From NCBI GenBank assembly GCA_963205235.1, contig CAUJIP010000029.1, positions 62,001 to 126,000 on the forward strand: a stretch of 64,000 nt of DNA, written 5' to 3'. A program made the position numbers and the translations under genes. Source of the stretch: Pseudomonadota bacterium (lineage in GTDB: Bacteria; Pseudomonadota; Alphaproteobacteria; Rhodobacterales; Rhodobacteraceae). The notes beneath the pieces are model-generated. The model ran no database searches. It saw only the letters and a list, made by a program, of their open reading frames with translations, and was not told the origin of the DNA. How positions within the stretch are numbered: position 1 is the stretch's first letter; every line of letters starts with the position of its first letter. This document shows, in pieces, positions 51,932 through 62,047 of this stretch.

Positions 51932-53228
51932 GCCCCGGCCTTGCTGCCATGCCGGGCCAGCCAGCGTTCCAGCCTTTCGCGGATGTCTTCGGCGATGTCT
52001 TCGTCGGCGATTTCCTGAATGGCTTCGGCAAGGAAGGCCAGCACCAACAGCGCCTGCGCCGTCCGGCGCGGCACGCCGCGCGATTGCAGATAGAACAGCG
52101 CCGTTTCGTCAATCGCGCCAGAGGTCGAGCCGTGGCTGCACTTCACGTCATCGGCATAGATTTCCAGCTCGGGCTTGGCGAGGAACTGGCTGTCTTCGTC
52201 CAGAAGAAGGCTTTGGCTGATCTGATAGCCGTCCGTCTTCTGCGCGCCCGACTTGACCAGGATCTTGCCCTGAAAGACGCCCGTCGCGCCGTTCATCAGT
52301 ACCTTCTTGAACACCTGACGGCTTTCGCAAGCCTCGGCCCCATGGGTGATGAAAACGGTGTCATCGTGGTGAAAATCGCCGTCGCCAACCGCCGCCCCGG
52401 CCAGATGGGCACGGGCATCCGGGCCGGTCAGGTCGACCACCGCCTCGTTCCGGGTCAGGCGACCATTTGCGGTCAGGGTAAAGGACCGCAGTTCCGACCG
52501 CGCCCCAAGCCGGGCGAAAAGATGGGTCACCGCGCGGCGTTCGTGGTCGCGGCCTTGCAGGCGGATATGGTGGAAACTGGCACCATCGGCGACGTCAACC
52601 TCCAGCACCTTCGAGAAGCGCGCCGCAGCCGGGCCATTTTCCAGAAGCGTCAGGCTGGCACCGGGGTCAAGCTTCACGCAGTGGTGCAGGATCGCGTCGG
52701 AATTGTCTGAATTATGGACATAAATCAACGCCACAGGTTTGGTCGCGTTACCCGTCACGTGGATCAGCAGACCATCCGTCGCAAAGGCTGTGTTCAGGGC
52801 TGCCAAGGGGCGCTGCACCGGGGATTGACCCGCAGCTTCAAGCACCCCGTAAAGGCCCTGCGCCCAATGGATGTCGGCAGCGGCGGCATCCGCCAGCCGT
52901 TCGATGCGAATGCCCTCAGCGCCAAGGTCGTCTGAGGCCTGGGGGTCGAAAACCCCATCGACAAAGACCACCTTCAGCCGGTCAAGGCCGTCAAACGGTG
53001 GGGCCTCGTCACCGGGGTTGAAACTTTTGGCAGCGGCAGGATCGACCGCATTCAGGCTGGCCGGATCGGTATAGCGCCAATATTCATCGCGCTTTGCCGG
53101 CAGCCCCATCGCCTGCAACCGGGCCAGTGCCTCGGCCCGGGCGGCGGAAATCCAACCCTTGCCCGAAAGCGCAGGCAGGCCCGCCAGACGCGCGGAAAGG
53201 GCGTCTTCCTTTGCCTTGGGCAGTGCCA

Positions 53229-53229
<1 letters not shown>
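51928..53229 (-). CDS. sufD: Fe-S cluster assembly scaffold SufD
   Basis: The 433-aa subunit of the SufBC2D scaffold. The SUF-FeS domain includes YADDVKCSHGSTSGAIDETALFYLQSRG (near the C-terminus), typical of SufD/SufB; the His in CSHGST is the SufD residue that contributes to cluster formation. The N-terminal helical part is DEYWRYTDPASL. The start overlaps sufC by 1 bp (TGATG). Confidence 0.95.
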
Positions 53230-53984
<755 letters not shown>

Positions 53985-54003
53985 TTTTCATTCCCTGGCG
54001 GCT

Positions 54004-55524
54004 TCAGCCGACCGAACCTTCAAGTGAGATGGCGACCAGGCTTTGTGCCTCCATCGCGAATTCCATGGGCAGGGCCTGCAGGACTTCCTTGCAGAACCCG
54101 TTCACCACCAGCGCAACCGCTTCTTCTTCGTCCATGCCACGGCTGCGGCAATAGAACAGCTGATCGTCGTCGACCTTGGAGGTCGTCGCCTCATGTTCGA
54201 CGCGGGACGAATTGTTCCGCACCTCGATATAGGGCACGGTATGCGCCCCGCACTTGTCGCCGATCAGCAGGCTGTCGCACTGGGTATAGTTGCGGCTGTC
54301 CTTGGCCTTGGGGTGCATGGAAACCAGGCCGCGATAGGTGTTCTGCGCCCGGCCCGCCGAAATCCCCTTGGACACGATCCGCGACTTGGTGCGCTTGCCA
54401 AGGTGGACCATCTTGGTCCCGGTATCGGCCTGCTGGGCGTTGTTCGCGATGGCGATCGAATAGAACTCGCCCTGTGAATCATCCCCGCGCAGGATGCAGG
54501 ACGGATACTTCCAAGTGATCGCCGACCCGGTTTCCACCTGCGTCCACATCACCTTTGCCCGGTCGCCCCGGCAATCGGCGCGCTTCGTCACGAAGTTGTA
54601 GATGCCCCCGACCCCGTTTTCGTCGCCCGGATACCAGTTCTGCACCGTGGAGTATTTCACCTCGGCGTCCTTCAGGATCACGATTTCCACCACAGCCGCG
54701 TGCAGTTGGTTGGTGTCGCGCTTGGGCGCGGTGCAGCCTTCCAGATAGCTGACATAGGCGCCCTCGTCGCAGACGATCAGGGTGCGTTCAAACTGGCCGG
54801 TGTTTTCGGCGTTGATGCGGAAATAGGTCGAAAGCTCCATCGGGCAGCGGGTGCCCTTGGGGATGTAGACGAAGGAGCCGTCCGAGAAGACGGCCGAATT
54901 CAGAGTGGCAAAGAAGTTGTCCGAGGGCGGCACGACCGACCCGAGGTACTGCTTCACCAGATCAGGATGTTCGCGCACGGCTTCCGAGATCGAGCAGAAG
55001 ATCACCCCCGCCTTCGCCAGTTCCGCCTTGAAGGTTGTGCCCACCGACACAGAGTCAAACACCGCATCCACCGCCACCTTGCGCGGTTCCGCGTCGCCTT
55101 CAACTCCGGCCAGAAGCATCTGTTCCTTCAAGGGAATCCCCAGCTTGGCATAGGTGGCCAAAAGCTTCGGATCGACCTCGTCCAGCGACTTCGGCTTCTT
55201 CGCCATGCTTTTCGGCGTCGCGTAGTAGAACTGGTCCTGATAGTCGATTTCCGGGTAGTTCAGCATCGCCCAGCGCGGTTCTTCCAGTTTCACCCAGCGC
55301 TGATAGGCCGCCAGCCGCCAGTCCAGCAGCCATTCCGGTTCGTTGTTCTTCTTGCTGATCAGCCGGACGATGTCTTCGGACAGGCCCTTCGGGGCATAGT
55401 CCATCTCGATCTCGGTTTCCCAGCCGTACTTGTACTTGCCGGCCATGGCCTGAACAGTCTCGATCGTCTCGCGGTCAACGCCTTCGCGCACCTCGGTTCC
55501 ATCGACAGTTTCCAGCATGGTCAT
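54004..55524 (-). CDS. sufB: Fe-S cluster assembly scaffold SufB
   Basis: The 506-aa main scaffold of the SUF system. Conserved [66 protein letters not shown] (with the cysteine implicated in sulfur acceptance) and [24 protein letters not shown] are all present. Start at 55524 with AAGGA about 8 nt upstream, or the ATG at 55518. It is the third gene of the operon. Confidence 0.97.
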   Translation of the reverse strand: MTMLETVDGTEVREGVDRETIETVQAMAGKYKYGWETEIEMDYAPKGLSEDIVRLISKKNNEPEWLLDWRLAAYQRWVKLEEPRWAMLNYPEIDYQDQFYYATPKSMAKKPKSLDEVDPKLLATYAKLGIPLKEQMLLAGVEGDAEPRKVAVDAVFDSVSVGTTFKAELAKAGVIFCSISEAVREHPDLVKQYLGSVVPPSDNFFATLNSAVFSDGSFVYIPKGTRCPMELSTYFRINAENTGQFERTLIVCDEGAYVSYLEGCTAPKRDTNQLHAAVVEIVILKDAEVKYSTVQNWYPGDENGVGGIYNFVTKRADCRGDRAKVMWTQVETGSAITWKYPSCILRGDDSQGEFYSIAIANNAQQADTGTKMVHLGKRTKSRIVSKGISAGRAQNTYRGLVSMHPKAKDSRNYTQCDSLLIGDKCGAHTVPYIEVRNNSSRVEHEATTSKVDDDQLFYCRSRGMDEEEAVALVVNGFCKEVLQALPMEFAMEAQSLVAISLEGSVG

Positions 55525-55563
55525 CGGCGTCTTCCTTCAGTTTGGCGCCTGCGCGCCGGGCTT

Positions 55564-56631
55564 TCACGCAGCCCGCGCAAGGGCCTTGGCATAAGCGGCG
55601 GTCCAGGCGCGTCCGAACCGCTGCACATCGTCTTTCGTCACCCCAGGCCCGATCGAGACCCGGATCGCCTGCGCCGCCTGGGCCTCATCAAAGCCCATCG
55701 AGCGCAAGACGCGGCTTGGGCGCACCTTGCCGCTGGAACAGGCCGATCCTGCCGAAACGGCGAAACCGGCAAGGTCCATCGCCATCACCTGCGTCTCGCC
55801 TTTCCAACCGGGCGCGATCAGGCAAAGCGTGTTCGGCAAACGGGGCAACCCATTCCCGACGGAAATAGTCTTATTTGTCGAAGCCGACAACTCCGATTCT
55901 AGAATATTTCTAATTTCGGCCACTTCGTCCCAGACCCCGGCCGCCAGATCCCGCGCTGCCGCCTCGGCTGCGGCCCCCATTCCGGCGATGCCGATCAGGT
56001 TTTCCGTCCCCGCGCGGCGGCCCATTTCCTGCCCGCCGCCAAGCGACAGTGAGGTGATATCAAGCCCCCCGCGCACGATCAGCGCGCCCACGCCCTTTGG
56101 CCCGCCGAACTTGTGGGCGGAAACCACGGCCATATCCGCCCCCGACCACGCGAACGAGAACGGAACCTTCCCCACCGCCTGCACGATATCCAGCAGCAGC
56201 CAGTCCGCCTTGCGATCCCCGTAAAGCCAACCACCCTCGGCTCCGCGCGGCGGTTCGGCAATCACTCCGGTCTCGTTGTTCGCCAGTCCCCAGGCCAGCG
56301 TATGCCCAACTGCCGCCCCGCCCCCGGTGCGAAGATGCGCCCAAAGGCAGTCATGTGCAGTCGGGTCGACCAGCACGTCATGCCCAGCAGGCAGACGGGA
56401 CAGAACCATCGCCGCCTCGGTCGCCCCGCTGGTAAAGATCACCTCATCGGGCGCGCAGCCCACCGCCGCCGCCACTTGCGCACGGGCACGCTCCAGCATC
56501 GCCTTGGCCGCCCGCCCCTCGGCATGAACGGAGGACGGGTTGCCGACCAGATCCATCGCCGACGCCATCGCCGCCCGCGCTTCGGGGCGGAGCGGGGTCG
56601 TGGCGTTCCAGTCAAGGTAAAGTCGGCTCAT
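55564..56631 (-). CDS. Cysteine desulfurase, NifS/IscS-like
   Basis: A PLP enzyme of 355 aa, group I type. PLP lysine lies in VVSAHKFGGPKG, and the catalytic loop cysteine is in SAGSACSSGKVRPSRVL. The N-terminus MSRLYLDWNATTPLRPEAR and GNPSSVHAEGR are typical. The ATG at 56631 has AAGAGGAA 5 nt upstream, supplied by a family A repeat. The segment 55855-55915 is A/T-rich with codons unlike the rest (SELSASTNKTISVGN), so it may be a local recombinant patch. It is the second gene after iscR. Confidence 0.92.
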   Translation of the reverse strand: MSRLYLDWNATTPLRPEARAAMASAMDLVGNPSSVHAEGRAAKAMLERARAQVAAAVGCAPDEVIFTSGATEAAMVLSRLPAGHDVLVDPTAHDCLWAHLRTGGGAAVGHTLAWGLANNETGVIAEPPRGAEGGWLYGDRKADWLLLDIVQAVGKVPFSFAWSGADMAVVSAHKFGGPKGVGALIVRGGLDITSLSLGGGQEMGRRAGTENLIGIAGMGAAAEAAARDLAAGVWDEVAEIRNILESELSASTNKTISVGNGLPRLPNTLCLIAPGWKGETQVMAMDLAGFAVSAGSACSSGKVRPSRVLRSMGFDEAQAAQAIRVSIGPGVTKDDVQRFGRAWTAAYAKALARAA

Positions 56632-56634
56632 GCG

Positions 56635-56694
56635 GCTTCCTCTTGGAAAAAATACTCCACGGGAGGTCCGGAGGGTGTGAAACCCTCCGGGGCC
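56635..56694. repeat. Family A intergenic hairpin repeat, copy 7
   Basis: Hairpin CCGGAGGGT (56668-56676), loop GTGAA, ACCCTCCGG (56682-56690), followed on the minus strand by GGAGTATTTTTTCCAAGAGG and AA. Against copies 1 and 5 one stem pair has changed from G-C to A-T on both sides, so the fold itself seems to be kept. Confidence 0.8.
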
Positions 56695-56713
56695 TGCCAA
56701 GGGCGCAGCCGGC

Positions 56714-57175
56714 TCATTCCTCGTCGACCACGCGGAAAAGCGACGGCACCGCAGGGCAAGGCGTCAGATCGTTCTTCACCACATCCGACAGGCGAACCTG
56801 ATGCAGGAAGACATAGACGTTGGCCGACAGCCCTTCCCACAGCCGGTTGGTCAGCGACTGCGCCCGACTGCCCGAAATCGCGCCCGATGCCCCGGCCCCG
56901 GTGTGCATGGCATCCACGGTCTCTTCGACCGCCTGCATGACTTCCGAAATCCGAATCTCCTCGGGCCGCCGCGCCAGCTTGTAGCCGCCACCGGGGCCCC
57001 GCACTGCCTCGACCAGACCGGCCCGACGCAGCTTGACGAACAGTTGCTCCAGATAGGGCAGGCTGATGTCCTGCCGTTTCGAGATCGCGCCCAGCGACAC
57101 CATCTCGGCCCCGTCGGCCAGTGCAAGGTCGGCCAATGCCACCATTGCATAGCGTCCCTTGGTCGAAAGCTTCAT
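56714..57175 (-). CDS. iscR: Rrf2-family regulator IscR, single-cysteine type
   Basis: A regulator of 153 aa with an Rrf2 winged helix: MKLSTKGRYAMVALADLALA (1-20), ISLPYLEQLFVKLRRAGLVE and VRGPGGGYKLAR. The three cluster cysteines of E. coli IscR are absent: that loop reads DAMHTGAGASGAISGSRAQS. The only cysteine is Cys140 (LTPCPAVP). Rhodobacter sphaeroides IscR is known as a variant type lacking most cluster ligands, and this protein matches it. It probably represses its own operon. Confidence 0.93.
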   Translation of the reverse strand: MKLSTKGRYAMVALADLALADGAEMVSLGAISKRQDISLPYLEQLFVKLRRAGLVEAVRGPGGGYKLARRPEEIRISEVMQAVEETVDAMHTGAGASGAISGSRAQSLTNRLWEGLSANVYVFLHQVRLSDVVKNDLTPCPAVPSLFRVVDEE

Positions 57176-57320
57176 CTTCGCCCCCCGCTGCCCCGAATGG
57201 GGTGCATCTTTCCATACTGCCCCGATTGGGACGCGACTCTCATTGACGCCAAGCGCGGCGCAGATTACCTCAGTCGGACCCCGAAAGCTGGGCCGAACCG
57301 GGATTGCCCGACGTCAGCTT

Positions 57321-57356
57321 TAGAATGGTTCTAGTAAAGCCGAGCGAAAGCGTCAA
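57321..57356 (-). promoter_or_regulatory. isc/suf operon promoter with palindrome over the -10
   Basis: On the minus strand TTGACG (57356-57351) and TAGAAC (57333-57328) are spaced by 17 bp. The -10 lies inside TAGAA-TGG-TTCTA (57321-57333), a 13-bp inverted repeat that fits an Rrf2/IscR operator. The start of iscR is about 145 nt downstream. The box also lies 56 bp before the divergent hydrolase gene, so it may affect both. Confidence 0.6.
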
Positions 57357-57388
57357 GAAACCGCGCGCTCCTGCATGAGAAGAGACCG

Positions 57389-58048
57389 ATGCCCGAGGTT
57401 ATCTTTGCCGGTCCTGACGGACGCCTGGAAGGCCGCTATCACCCGCAAAAGGACCGCGACGCGCCAATCGCGATCGTGCTGCATCCGCACCCGGCCTATG
57501 GCGGCACCATGAACAACAAGGTGGTGTATAATCTGCACTATGCCTTCTACAACCTTGGCTTCACCGTCCTGCGGTTCAACTTCCGCGGCGTGGGGCGCAG
57601 CCAGGGCGAATATGACCAGGGGATCGGCGAACTTTCCGATGCCGCCAGCGCGCTGGATTACCTGCAGGCGATGAACCAGAACTCCAAGCAGTGCTGGGTC
57701 GCCGGGTTTTCCTTCGGTGCCTGGATCGGCATGCAGCTGCTGATGCGCCGCCCGGAAATCACCGGCTTCGTCTCGGTGGCCCCGCCGGCGAACCTTTATG
57801 ACTTCAGCTTCCTTGCCCCCTGCCCCTCGTCAGGCCTGATCATCAACGGCACGGCAGACAAGGTGGCCCCGCCGAAGGACACCAAGGTTCTGGTCAGCAA
57901 GCTGCATGAACAGAAGGGCATCACCATCACCCATACCGAGATCGAAGGTGCGGACCACTTCTTCAAGGATGAAGAATTGCACATGAAACCGATGATCCAG
58001 ACGGTTTCCGACTATGTCCGCCGGAGGATGACGGAGGCGACGCGCTAA
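57389..58048 (+). CDS. Alpha/beta hydrolase
   Basis: A soluble hydrolase of 219 aa. The oxyanion-type HPHPAYGGTMNN (32-43) and the nucleophile elbow GFSFGAW (Ser in the GxSxG pattern) are visible; the acid is probably in NGTADKVAPP and the His in EGADHFFK. It belongs to the group often annotated as dienelactone hydrolase-like or YsgA-like. It starts an operon with the next two genes. Confidence 0.87.
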   Translation: MPEVIFAGPDGRLEGRYHPQKDRDAPIAIVLHPHPAYGGTMNNKVVYNLHYAFYNLGFTVLRFNFRGVGRSQGEYDQGIGELSDAASALDYLQAMNQNSKQCWVAGFSFGAWIGMQLLMRRPEITGFVSVAPPANLYDFSFLAPCPSSGLIINGTADKVAPPKDTKVLVSKLHEQKGITITHTEIEGADHFFKDEELHMKPMIQTVSDYVRRRMTEATR

Positions 58049-58049
58049 G

Positions 58050-58319
58050 ATGTCAACCTTGCAGGACATGGCCGACAAGCTTGCCGATGACGTGCTTGCG
58101 GCGGAAAGCGAACTTGAGGACGACCGGTTCTTCGAAAAGGTCTCGGCCGTCCTGCTGGCGGCCTCTCCCACCTTTCAAGAGGCCTACATGACCTCGATCC
58201 GCGTGCGCCTGGCCGAACGCCGGGGCCGCGACTTCCTGGCCAAGGCGCTGGCCGCCAAGCGGGGCGAGGTCGAGGAAGAAGTGGTTGCCGCCATCGACTT
58301 GGGCGGCTCGGGCCATTGA
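58050..58319 (+). CDS. Small conserved hypothetical protein
   Basis: An 89-aa acidic helical protein (MADKLADDVLAAESELEDDR, FFEKVSAVLLAASPTFQEAY, RVRLAERRGRDFLAKALAAK). It has no family I recognise. It follows the hydrolase stop by 1 bp and overlaps the HD-domain gene by 4 bp, so it belongs to that operon. Its compact size and helical character suggest an accessory or regulatory role, but nothing more can be said. Confidence 0.72.
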   Translation: MSTLQDMADKLADDVLAAESELEDDRFFEKVSAVLLAASPTFQEAYMTSIRVRLAERRGRDFLAKALAAKRGEVEEEVVAAIDLGGSGH

Positions 58320-58900
58320 CCGCCCGGCTTGACGCCCAGTTCGCCTTCCTGAACGAGGCGGATCGCCTGAAATCCGTCCTGCGCGCGACGACCTTGGTCG
58401 ATGGCAGCCGCCCCGAGAACTCTGGCGAGCATAGCTGGCATCTGGCCTTGTACGCGCTGGTGCTGGGGGATCAGGCCGGGCCGGGCGTATCGATTGACCG
58501 GGTGATCCGGATGCTTCTGATCCACGATCTGGTCGAGATCGACGTAGGCGACGTGCCGATCCATTCGCAGAACGGTCAGGCGCATGGCAGCCTTGAAACA
58601 CAAGCCGCCGAAGCGAAAGCCGCCGACCGCATCTTCGGCCTCCTGCCCGCCGACCTCCGCGACAGCCTGCGCACCCTGTGGGAGGAGTTTGAGGCGGCGG
58701 AGTCCCCCGACGCCCGCTTCGCCAAATCACTCGACCGGGTGCAGCCCGTCATGGCGAACCTGATGTCGGGCGGCGGGACCTGGACGACCTATAACGTGAC
58801 CTTCGACCAGCTTGAGACCCGTGTCGGCGTCAAGATCGCCAAAGGCGCGCCGGGGCTGTGGGAGTGGGTCCGAGAGAAGGTGCTAACCTATTTCGGCTGA
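58316..58900 (+). CDS. HD-domain phosphohydrolase (YfbR/HDDC2-like)
   Basis: A protein of 194 aa. The metal motif H...HD is seen in GEHSWHLALYALVL and LLIHDLVEIDVGDVP, with a further Asp in SLDRVQPVM. The closest known relatives are 5'-nucleotidases of the YfbR/HDDC2 type. It begins at TTG (58316), overlapping the preceding stop by 4 bp. It probably hydrolyses nucleoside monophosphates, but the specificity is unproven. Confidence 0.85.
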   Translation: MTARLDAQFAFLNEADRLKSVLRATTLVDGSRPENSGEHSWHLALYALVLGDQAGPGVSIDRVIRMLLIHDLVEIDVGDVPIHSQNGQAHGSLETQAAEAKAADRIFGLLPADLRDSLRTLWEEFEAAESPDARFAKSLDRVQPVMANLMSGGGTWTTYNVTFDQLETRVGVKIAKGAPGLWEWVREKVLTYFG

Positions 58901-59337
58901 CGGTCCATTTCATACTCGTAGAGCGCGCGAACCTTGGGATCGGTTCGATCCAGCCCCTGTTGGTATACCTCTTTCCAACGGGCATCGTCGAAATATACGA
59001 CAGTCCAGTCTGGTAACTCTTGCTTGACGGCTTGCGCCAGAGTCCGGCCGGCCTCGCTAAAGTCCGTTCCGAAAAAGTCGCTCCATCGCGCGGCTCCGGT
59101 TTCATCGCCTAGCATGCACTCATACCAGTTCTGCCAAGCCAGAATCCTCGCCGCAAGCGCATCGGAAATCGGGTAGCGCGCAAGCGAAGTGGCTGCCCCG
59201 CGATGGTTCCAAACGCCCTCCGCACTATAGTCGCACATGAGGCGCAGCCATTTGACGTCATTCTTCTCGTGCGCCGTACCCAGACGCTTGATCCTAACTT
59301 GCGCAAGAAGCTGCGGCATTTCGGTATACAACGGCAT
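58888..59337 (-). CDS. Hypothetical protein, no recognised family
   Basis: A 149-aa soluble protein. The ATG at 59337 has GAGGAAAG upstream and gives the sequence [20 protein letters not shown]. It has many Trp and Tyr residues ([55 protein letters not shown]). Base composition is a little less GC-rich than in its neighbours. It converges on the HD-domain gene with a 13-bp overlap. It may be an acquired or lineage-specific gene. Confidence 0.68.
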   Translation of the reverse strand: MPLYTEMPQLLAQVRIKRLGTAHEKNDVKWLRLMCDYSAEGVWNHRGAATSLARYPISDALAARILAWQNWYECMLGDETGAARWSDFFGTDFSEAGRTLAQAVKQELPDWTVVYFDDARWKEVYQQGLDRTDPKVRALYEYEMDRQPK

Positions 59338-59405
59338 ACTATCTTTCCTCGCAGACAACTAAAGGGTATGAGGCAGTAACGAATCCCATCAGCGATGAGG
59401 CCCAC

Positions 59406-60620
59406 ATGACCAAGATCAAGGTAGCGAACCCGGTTGTCGAGCTTGACGGCGACGAGATGACCCGGATCATCTGGGACTTCATCAAGAAGAAACTGATCCT
59501 GCCCTATCTGGACGTGGACCTGCACTACTACGACCTTGGAATCGAGGAACGTGACCGCACCGACGACAAGATCACCGTCGATGCCGCCGAAGCGATCAAG
59601 AAATACGGCGTCGGTGTCAAATGCGCGACGATCACCCCCGATGAACAGCGGGTCGAGGAATTCGGCCTGAAGCAGATGTGGAAATCGCCGAACGGCACGA
59701 TCCGCAACATCCTCGGCGGTGTGATCTTCCGCGAGCCGATCATCTGCAAGAACGTCCCCCGCCTCGTGCCACACTGGACCCAGCCCATCGTCGTCGGCCG
59801 CCATGCCTTTGGCGACCAGTACCGCGCCACCGACTTCCGCTTCCCCGGCAAGGGCAAGCTCACGATGAAATACGTCGGCGACGACGGCACCGTGATCGAA
59901 AAGGACGTGTATTCCGCCCCCTCCGCCGGCGTCTACATGGGCATGTACAACCTTGACGACAGCATCACCGACTTCGCCCGCGCCTCGCTGAACTATGGCC
60001 TCCAGCGCGGGGTGCCGGTGTATCTGTCGACCAAGAACACCATCCTCAAGGCCTATGACGGGCGCTTCAAGGACATCTTCCAGCAGGTCTTCGACGCCGA
60101 GTTTGCCGACAAGTTCAAGGCCAAGGGCATTACCTACGAACACCGCCTGATCGACGACATGGTGGCATCGGCGCTGAAATGGTCGGGCGGTTATGTCTGG
60201 GCCTGCAAGAACTATGACGGCGACGTGCAGTCCGACATCGTGGCGCAGGGCTTCGGCTCCTTGGGCCTGATGACCTCGGTCCTGATGACCCCCGATGGCA
60301 AGATCGTCGAAGCCGAAGCCGCCCACGGCACCGTGACCCGCCACTACCGCGAGCATCAGAAGGGCAAGGCGACCTCCACCAACTCCATCGCCTCGATCTA
60401 CGCCTGGACCGGGGGCCTGAAGCACCGCGCGACCTTGGACAACAACGAACAGCTGATGCGCTTTGCTTCCACACTTGAGAAGGTTACCGTGGATGCGGTG
60501 GAAGACGGCTTCATGACCAAGGACTTGGCGCTGCTGGTGGGCCCCGACCAGAAATGGCTGACCACGATGGGCTATCTGGAAAAGGTCGACGAATACCTGA
60601 ACAAGGCACTGAAGGGCTAA
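59406..60620 (+). CDS. icd: NADP-dependent isocitrate dehydrogenase
   Basis: The 404-aa TCA-cycle enzyme converts isocitrate to 2-oxoglutarate and CO2 with NADPH. It is the eukaryotic-like type II form: [20 protein letters not shown] (11-30), the substrate-binding SPNGTIRN region (94-101), and metal/cofactor segments [28 protein letters not shown] and [12 protein letters not shown]. It has the full family length. A hairpin pair and terminator follow. Confidence 0.97.
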   Translation: MTKIKVANPVVELDGDEMTRIIWDFIKKKLILPYLDVDLHYYDLGIEERDRTDDKITVDAAEAIKKYGVGVKCATITPDEQRVEEFGLKQMWKSPNGTIRNILGGVIFREPIICKNVPRLVPHWTQPIVVGRHAFGDQYRATDFRFPGKGKLTMKYVGDDGTVIEKDVYSAPSAGVYMGMYNLDDSITDFARASLNYGLQRGVPVYLSTKNTILKAYDGRFKDIFQQVFDAEFADKFKAKGITYEHRLIDDMVASALKWSGGYVWACKNYDGDVQSDIVAQGFGSLGLMTSVLMTPDGKIVEAEAAHGTVTRHYREHQKGKATSTNSIASIYAWTGGLKHRATLDNNEQLMRFASTLEKVTVDAVEDGFMTKDLALLVGPDQKWLTTMGYLEKVDEYLNKALKG

Positions 60621-60638
60621 CCTTCAGCGCTGGCGTAG

Positions 60639-60656
60639 GGTGCGCTAAAGCGCACC
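60639..60656 (+). repeat. Small perfect hairpin after icd
   Basis: GGTGCGCT-AA-AGCGCACC, an 8-bp stem with a two-base loop, just before the terminator. It may help mRNA 3'-end stability. Confidence 0.6.
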
Positions 60657-60670
60657 GCACCGTTTGATCA

Positions 60671-60703
60671 AGGGCCGGGGCATCCCCCGGCCCTTTCCTT
60701 TTG
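60671..60703 (+). terminator. Rho-independent terminator after icd
   Basis: AGGGCCGGGG (60671-60680), loop CATC, CCCCGGCCCT (60685-60694), a perfect 10-bp stem, followed by TTCCTTTT. Confidence 0.88.
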
Positions 60704-60727
60704 CCGCCTCCATAAAGGTCAGACTCA

Positions 60728-60756
60728 TTGACTTTATTTAAGTCAGCATGTATGCC
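60728..60756 (+). promoter_or_regulatory. Candidate promoter/operator of the YitT-like pair
   Basis: An inverted repeat TGACTT-TATTT-AAGTCA (60729-60745) lies over TTGACT (60728-60733) and, after a 17-bp spacer, TATGCC (60751-60756). It is 38 bp before the first YitT-like gene. A repressor at this site would block the promoter; the regulator is not known. Confidence 0.5.
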
Positions 60757-60783
60757 CTTTCTCATACCACGAAAGGCCCCGCC

Positions 60784-61404
60784 ATGGTCGAACACACCCC
60801 TTCCCCCGACCGCATCCGCCACTCGCCGGTCGATGACGCGCAGGGCATCGGCTTTGGGGTCATCATGGCGGCCTTGGGCATGCATATCCTGACCCATATG
60901 GGCTTTGTCACCGGCCAGACCACCGGCCTTGCGGTCCTGATCGCGCATCTGACCAGCCTGCCCTTCCCCGCCGTCTACTTCGCCGTCACCCTGCCCTTCC
61001 TTGGCCTCGCCTGGAAACGCCTTGGCCCACGGTTCGCGTTGAAAACCCTTTTCACAACCGCCGCCCTTTCGGCCCTTGTCGCCGTCCTGCCGCATTGGGT
61101 CGAGTTTGGCCGGATCGAACCCGCCGTCGCCGCAATCCTCTTCGGCCTTCTTTTCGGCATCGCCGCCCTTGCCGCCATCCGCCACGGCGGCAGCTTCGGC
61201 GGCCTCTCCGTCCTGTGGATCGAACTACAAGACCGCACCGGCTTTCCCGCCGGTCACGCGCAGCTTCTGTCGGATGTGGTGATCTTCGGGCTTGCCGCCC
61301 TGATCCTGCCCATGGATACGCTTGCGTACAGCTTCCTTGGCGCAGCAGTGTTTTCCCTGTTCCTCGCCGTGAACCACCGCCGCGACCGTTATGTCGCAGC
61401 CTGA
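60784..61404 (+). CDS. YitT-family membrane protein (1)
   Basis: An inner-membrane protein of 206 aa with about five helices. The YitT/DUF161 pattern is GIGFGVIMAALGMHILTHMGFVTGQTTGLAVLIAH near the N-terminus and VNHRRDRYVAA at the end. Classical YitT has an extra DUF2179 domain of about 80 residues, which is missing here. It is 42% or so shorter in the soluble part and otherwise parallels the next gene. The ATG at 60784 is the first plausible start after the promoter region. Its substrate is unknown. Confidence 0.82.
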   Translation: MVEHTPSPDRIRHSPVDDAQGIGFGVIMAALGMHILTHMGFVTGQTTGLAVLIAHLTSLPFPAVYFAVTLPFLGLAWKRLGPRFALKTLFTTAALSALVAVLPHWVEFGRIEPAVAAILFGLLFGIAALAAIRHGGSFGGLSVLWIELQDRTGFPAGHAQLLSDVVIFGLAALILPMDTLAYSFLGAAVFSLFLAVNHRRDRYVAA

Positions 61405-61444
61405 CCGGCTTTCGCAGCGCACCGCGCCGGGATAAGCCCGCGCC

Positions 61445-62047
61445 ATGACCGAAGCCGGAAAGCACAGCCTGATCGAGGATGCCCAGGGCATCGCCTATGG
61501 CGCGACCATGGCCGCCTTCGGCATCGTGATCCTGACCCATCTGGGCCTTGTCACCGGCCAGACGGCGGGGCTTGCGGTCCTGATCTCCTACGCCACTGGC
61601 TGGGGCTTTGGCCCGGTCTTCTTTGCGGTGAACTTGCCCTTTTACGTGCTTGGCTACCTGCGGATGGGCAAAGTCTTTGTCGCCAAGACCTTTGTCGCCG
61701 TCGCCCTTCTGTCGGGGCTCAGCCTCTGGTTGCCCAGCCAGATCAGCTTTGCCACGCTGAACCCCTGGGTCGGCGCAGTGCTGTTCGGCTTTCTTTCCGG
61801 CTCCGCGCTGATGGCGCTGTTCCGGCATGGGGCAAGCCTTGGCGGCATTGGCATCGTCGCCTTGATCCTGCAGGATCGCCTTGGCTGGCGCGCGGGTCTG
61901 GTGCAGCTAAGCTTTGACTTGGTCCTTTTCGCGCTGGCCTTCGCGGTGATTGACGCTCGCGCCATCCTGATCAGCGCCCTTGGCGCGCTGGTGGTGAACC
62001 TTGTCGTGGCCATCAACCACCGCCGCGACCGCTATATTGCCACTTGA
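61445..62047 (+). CDS. YitT-family membrane protein (2)
   Basis: A tandem paralogue of the previous gene, 200 aa. Shared segments are [54 protein letters not shown] and the C-terminal [11 protein letters not shown]. It lies 40 bp after its partner. The pair probably arose by duplication and may form a complex. It has no DUF2179 domain either. Confidence 0.82.
   Translation: MTEAGKHSLIEDAQGIAYGATMAAFGIVILTHLGLVTGQTAGLAVLISYATGWGFGPVFFAVNLPFYVLGYLRMGKVFVAKTFVAVALLSGLSLWLPSQISFATLNPWVGAVLFGFLSGSALMALFRHGASLGGIGIVALILQDRLGWRAGLVQLSFDLVLFALAFAVIDARAILISALGALVVNLVVAINHRRDRYIAT

Noticed and set aside
55564-56631. Frameshift or pseudogene in the NifS-like gene because of the A/T-rich patch
   Set aside because: The frame is intact and both the PLP lysine and the loop cysteine are present downstream or upstream of the patch.
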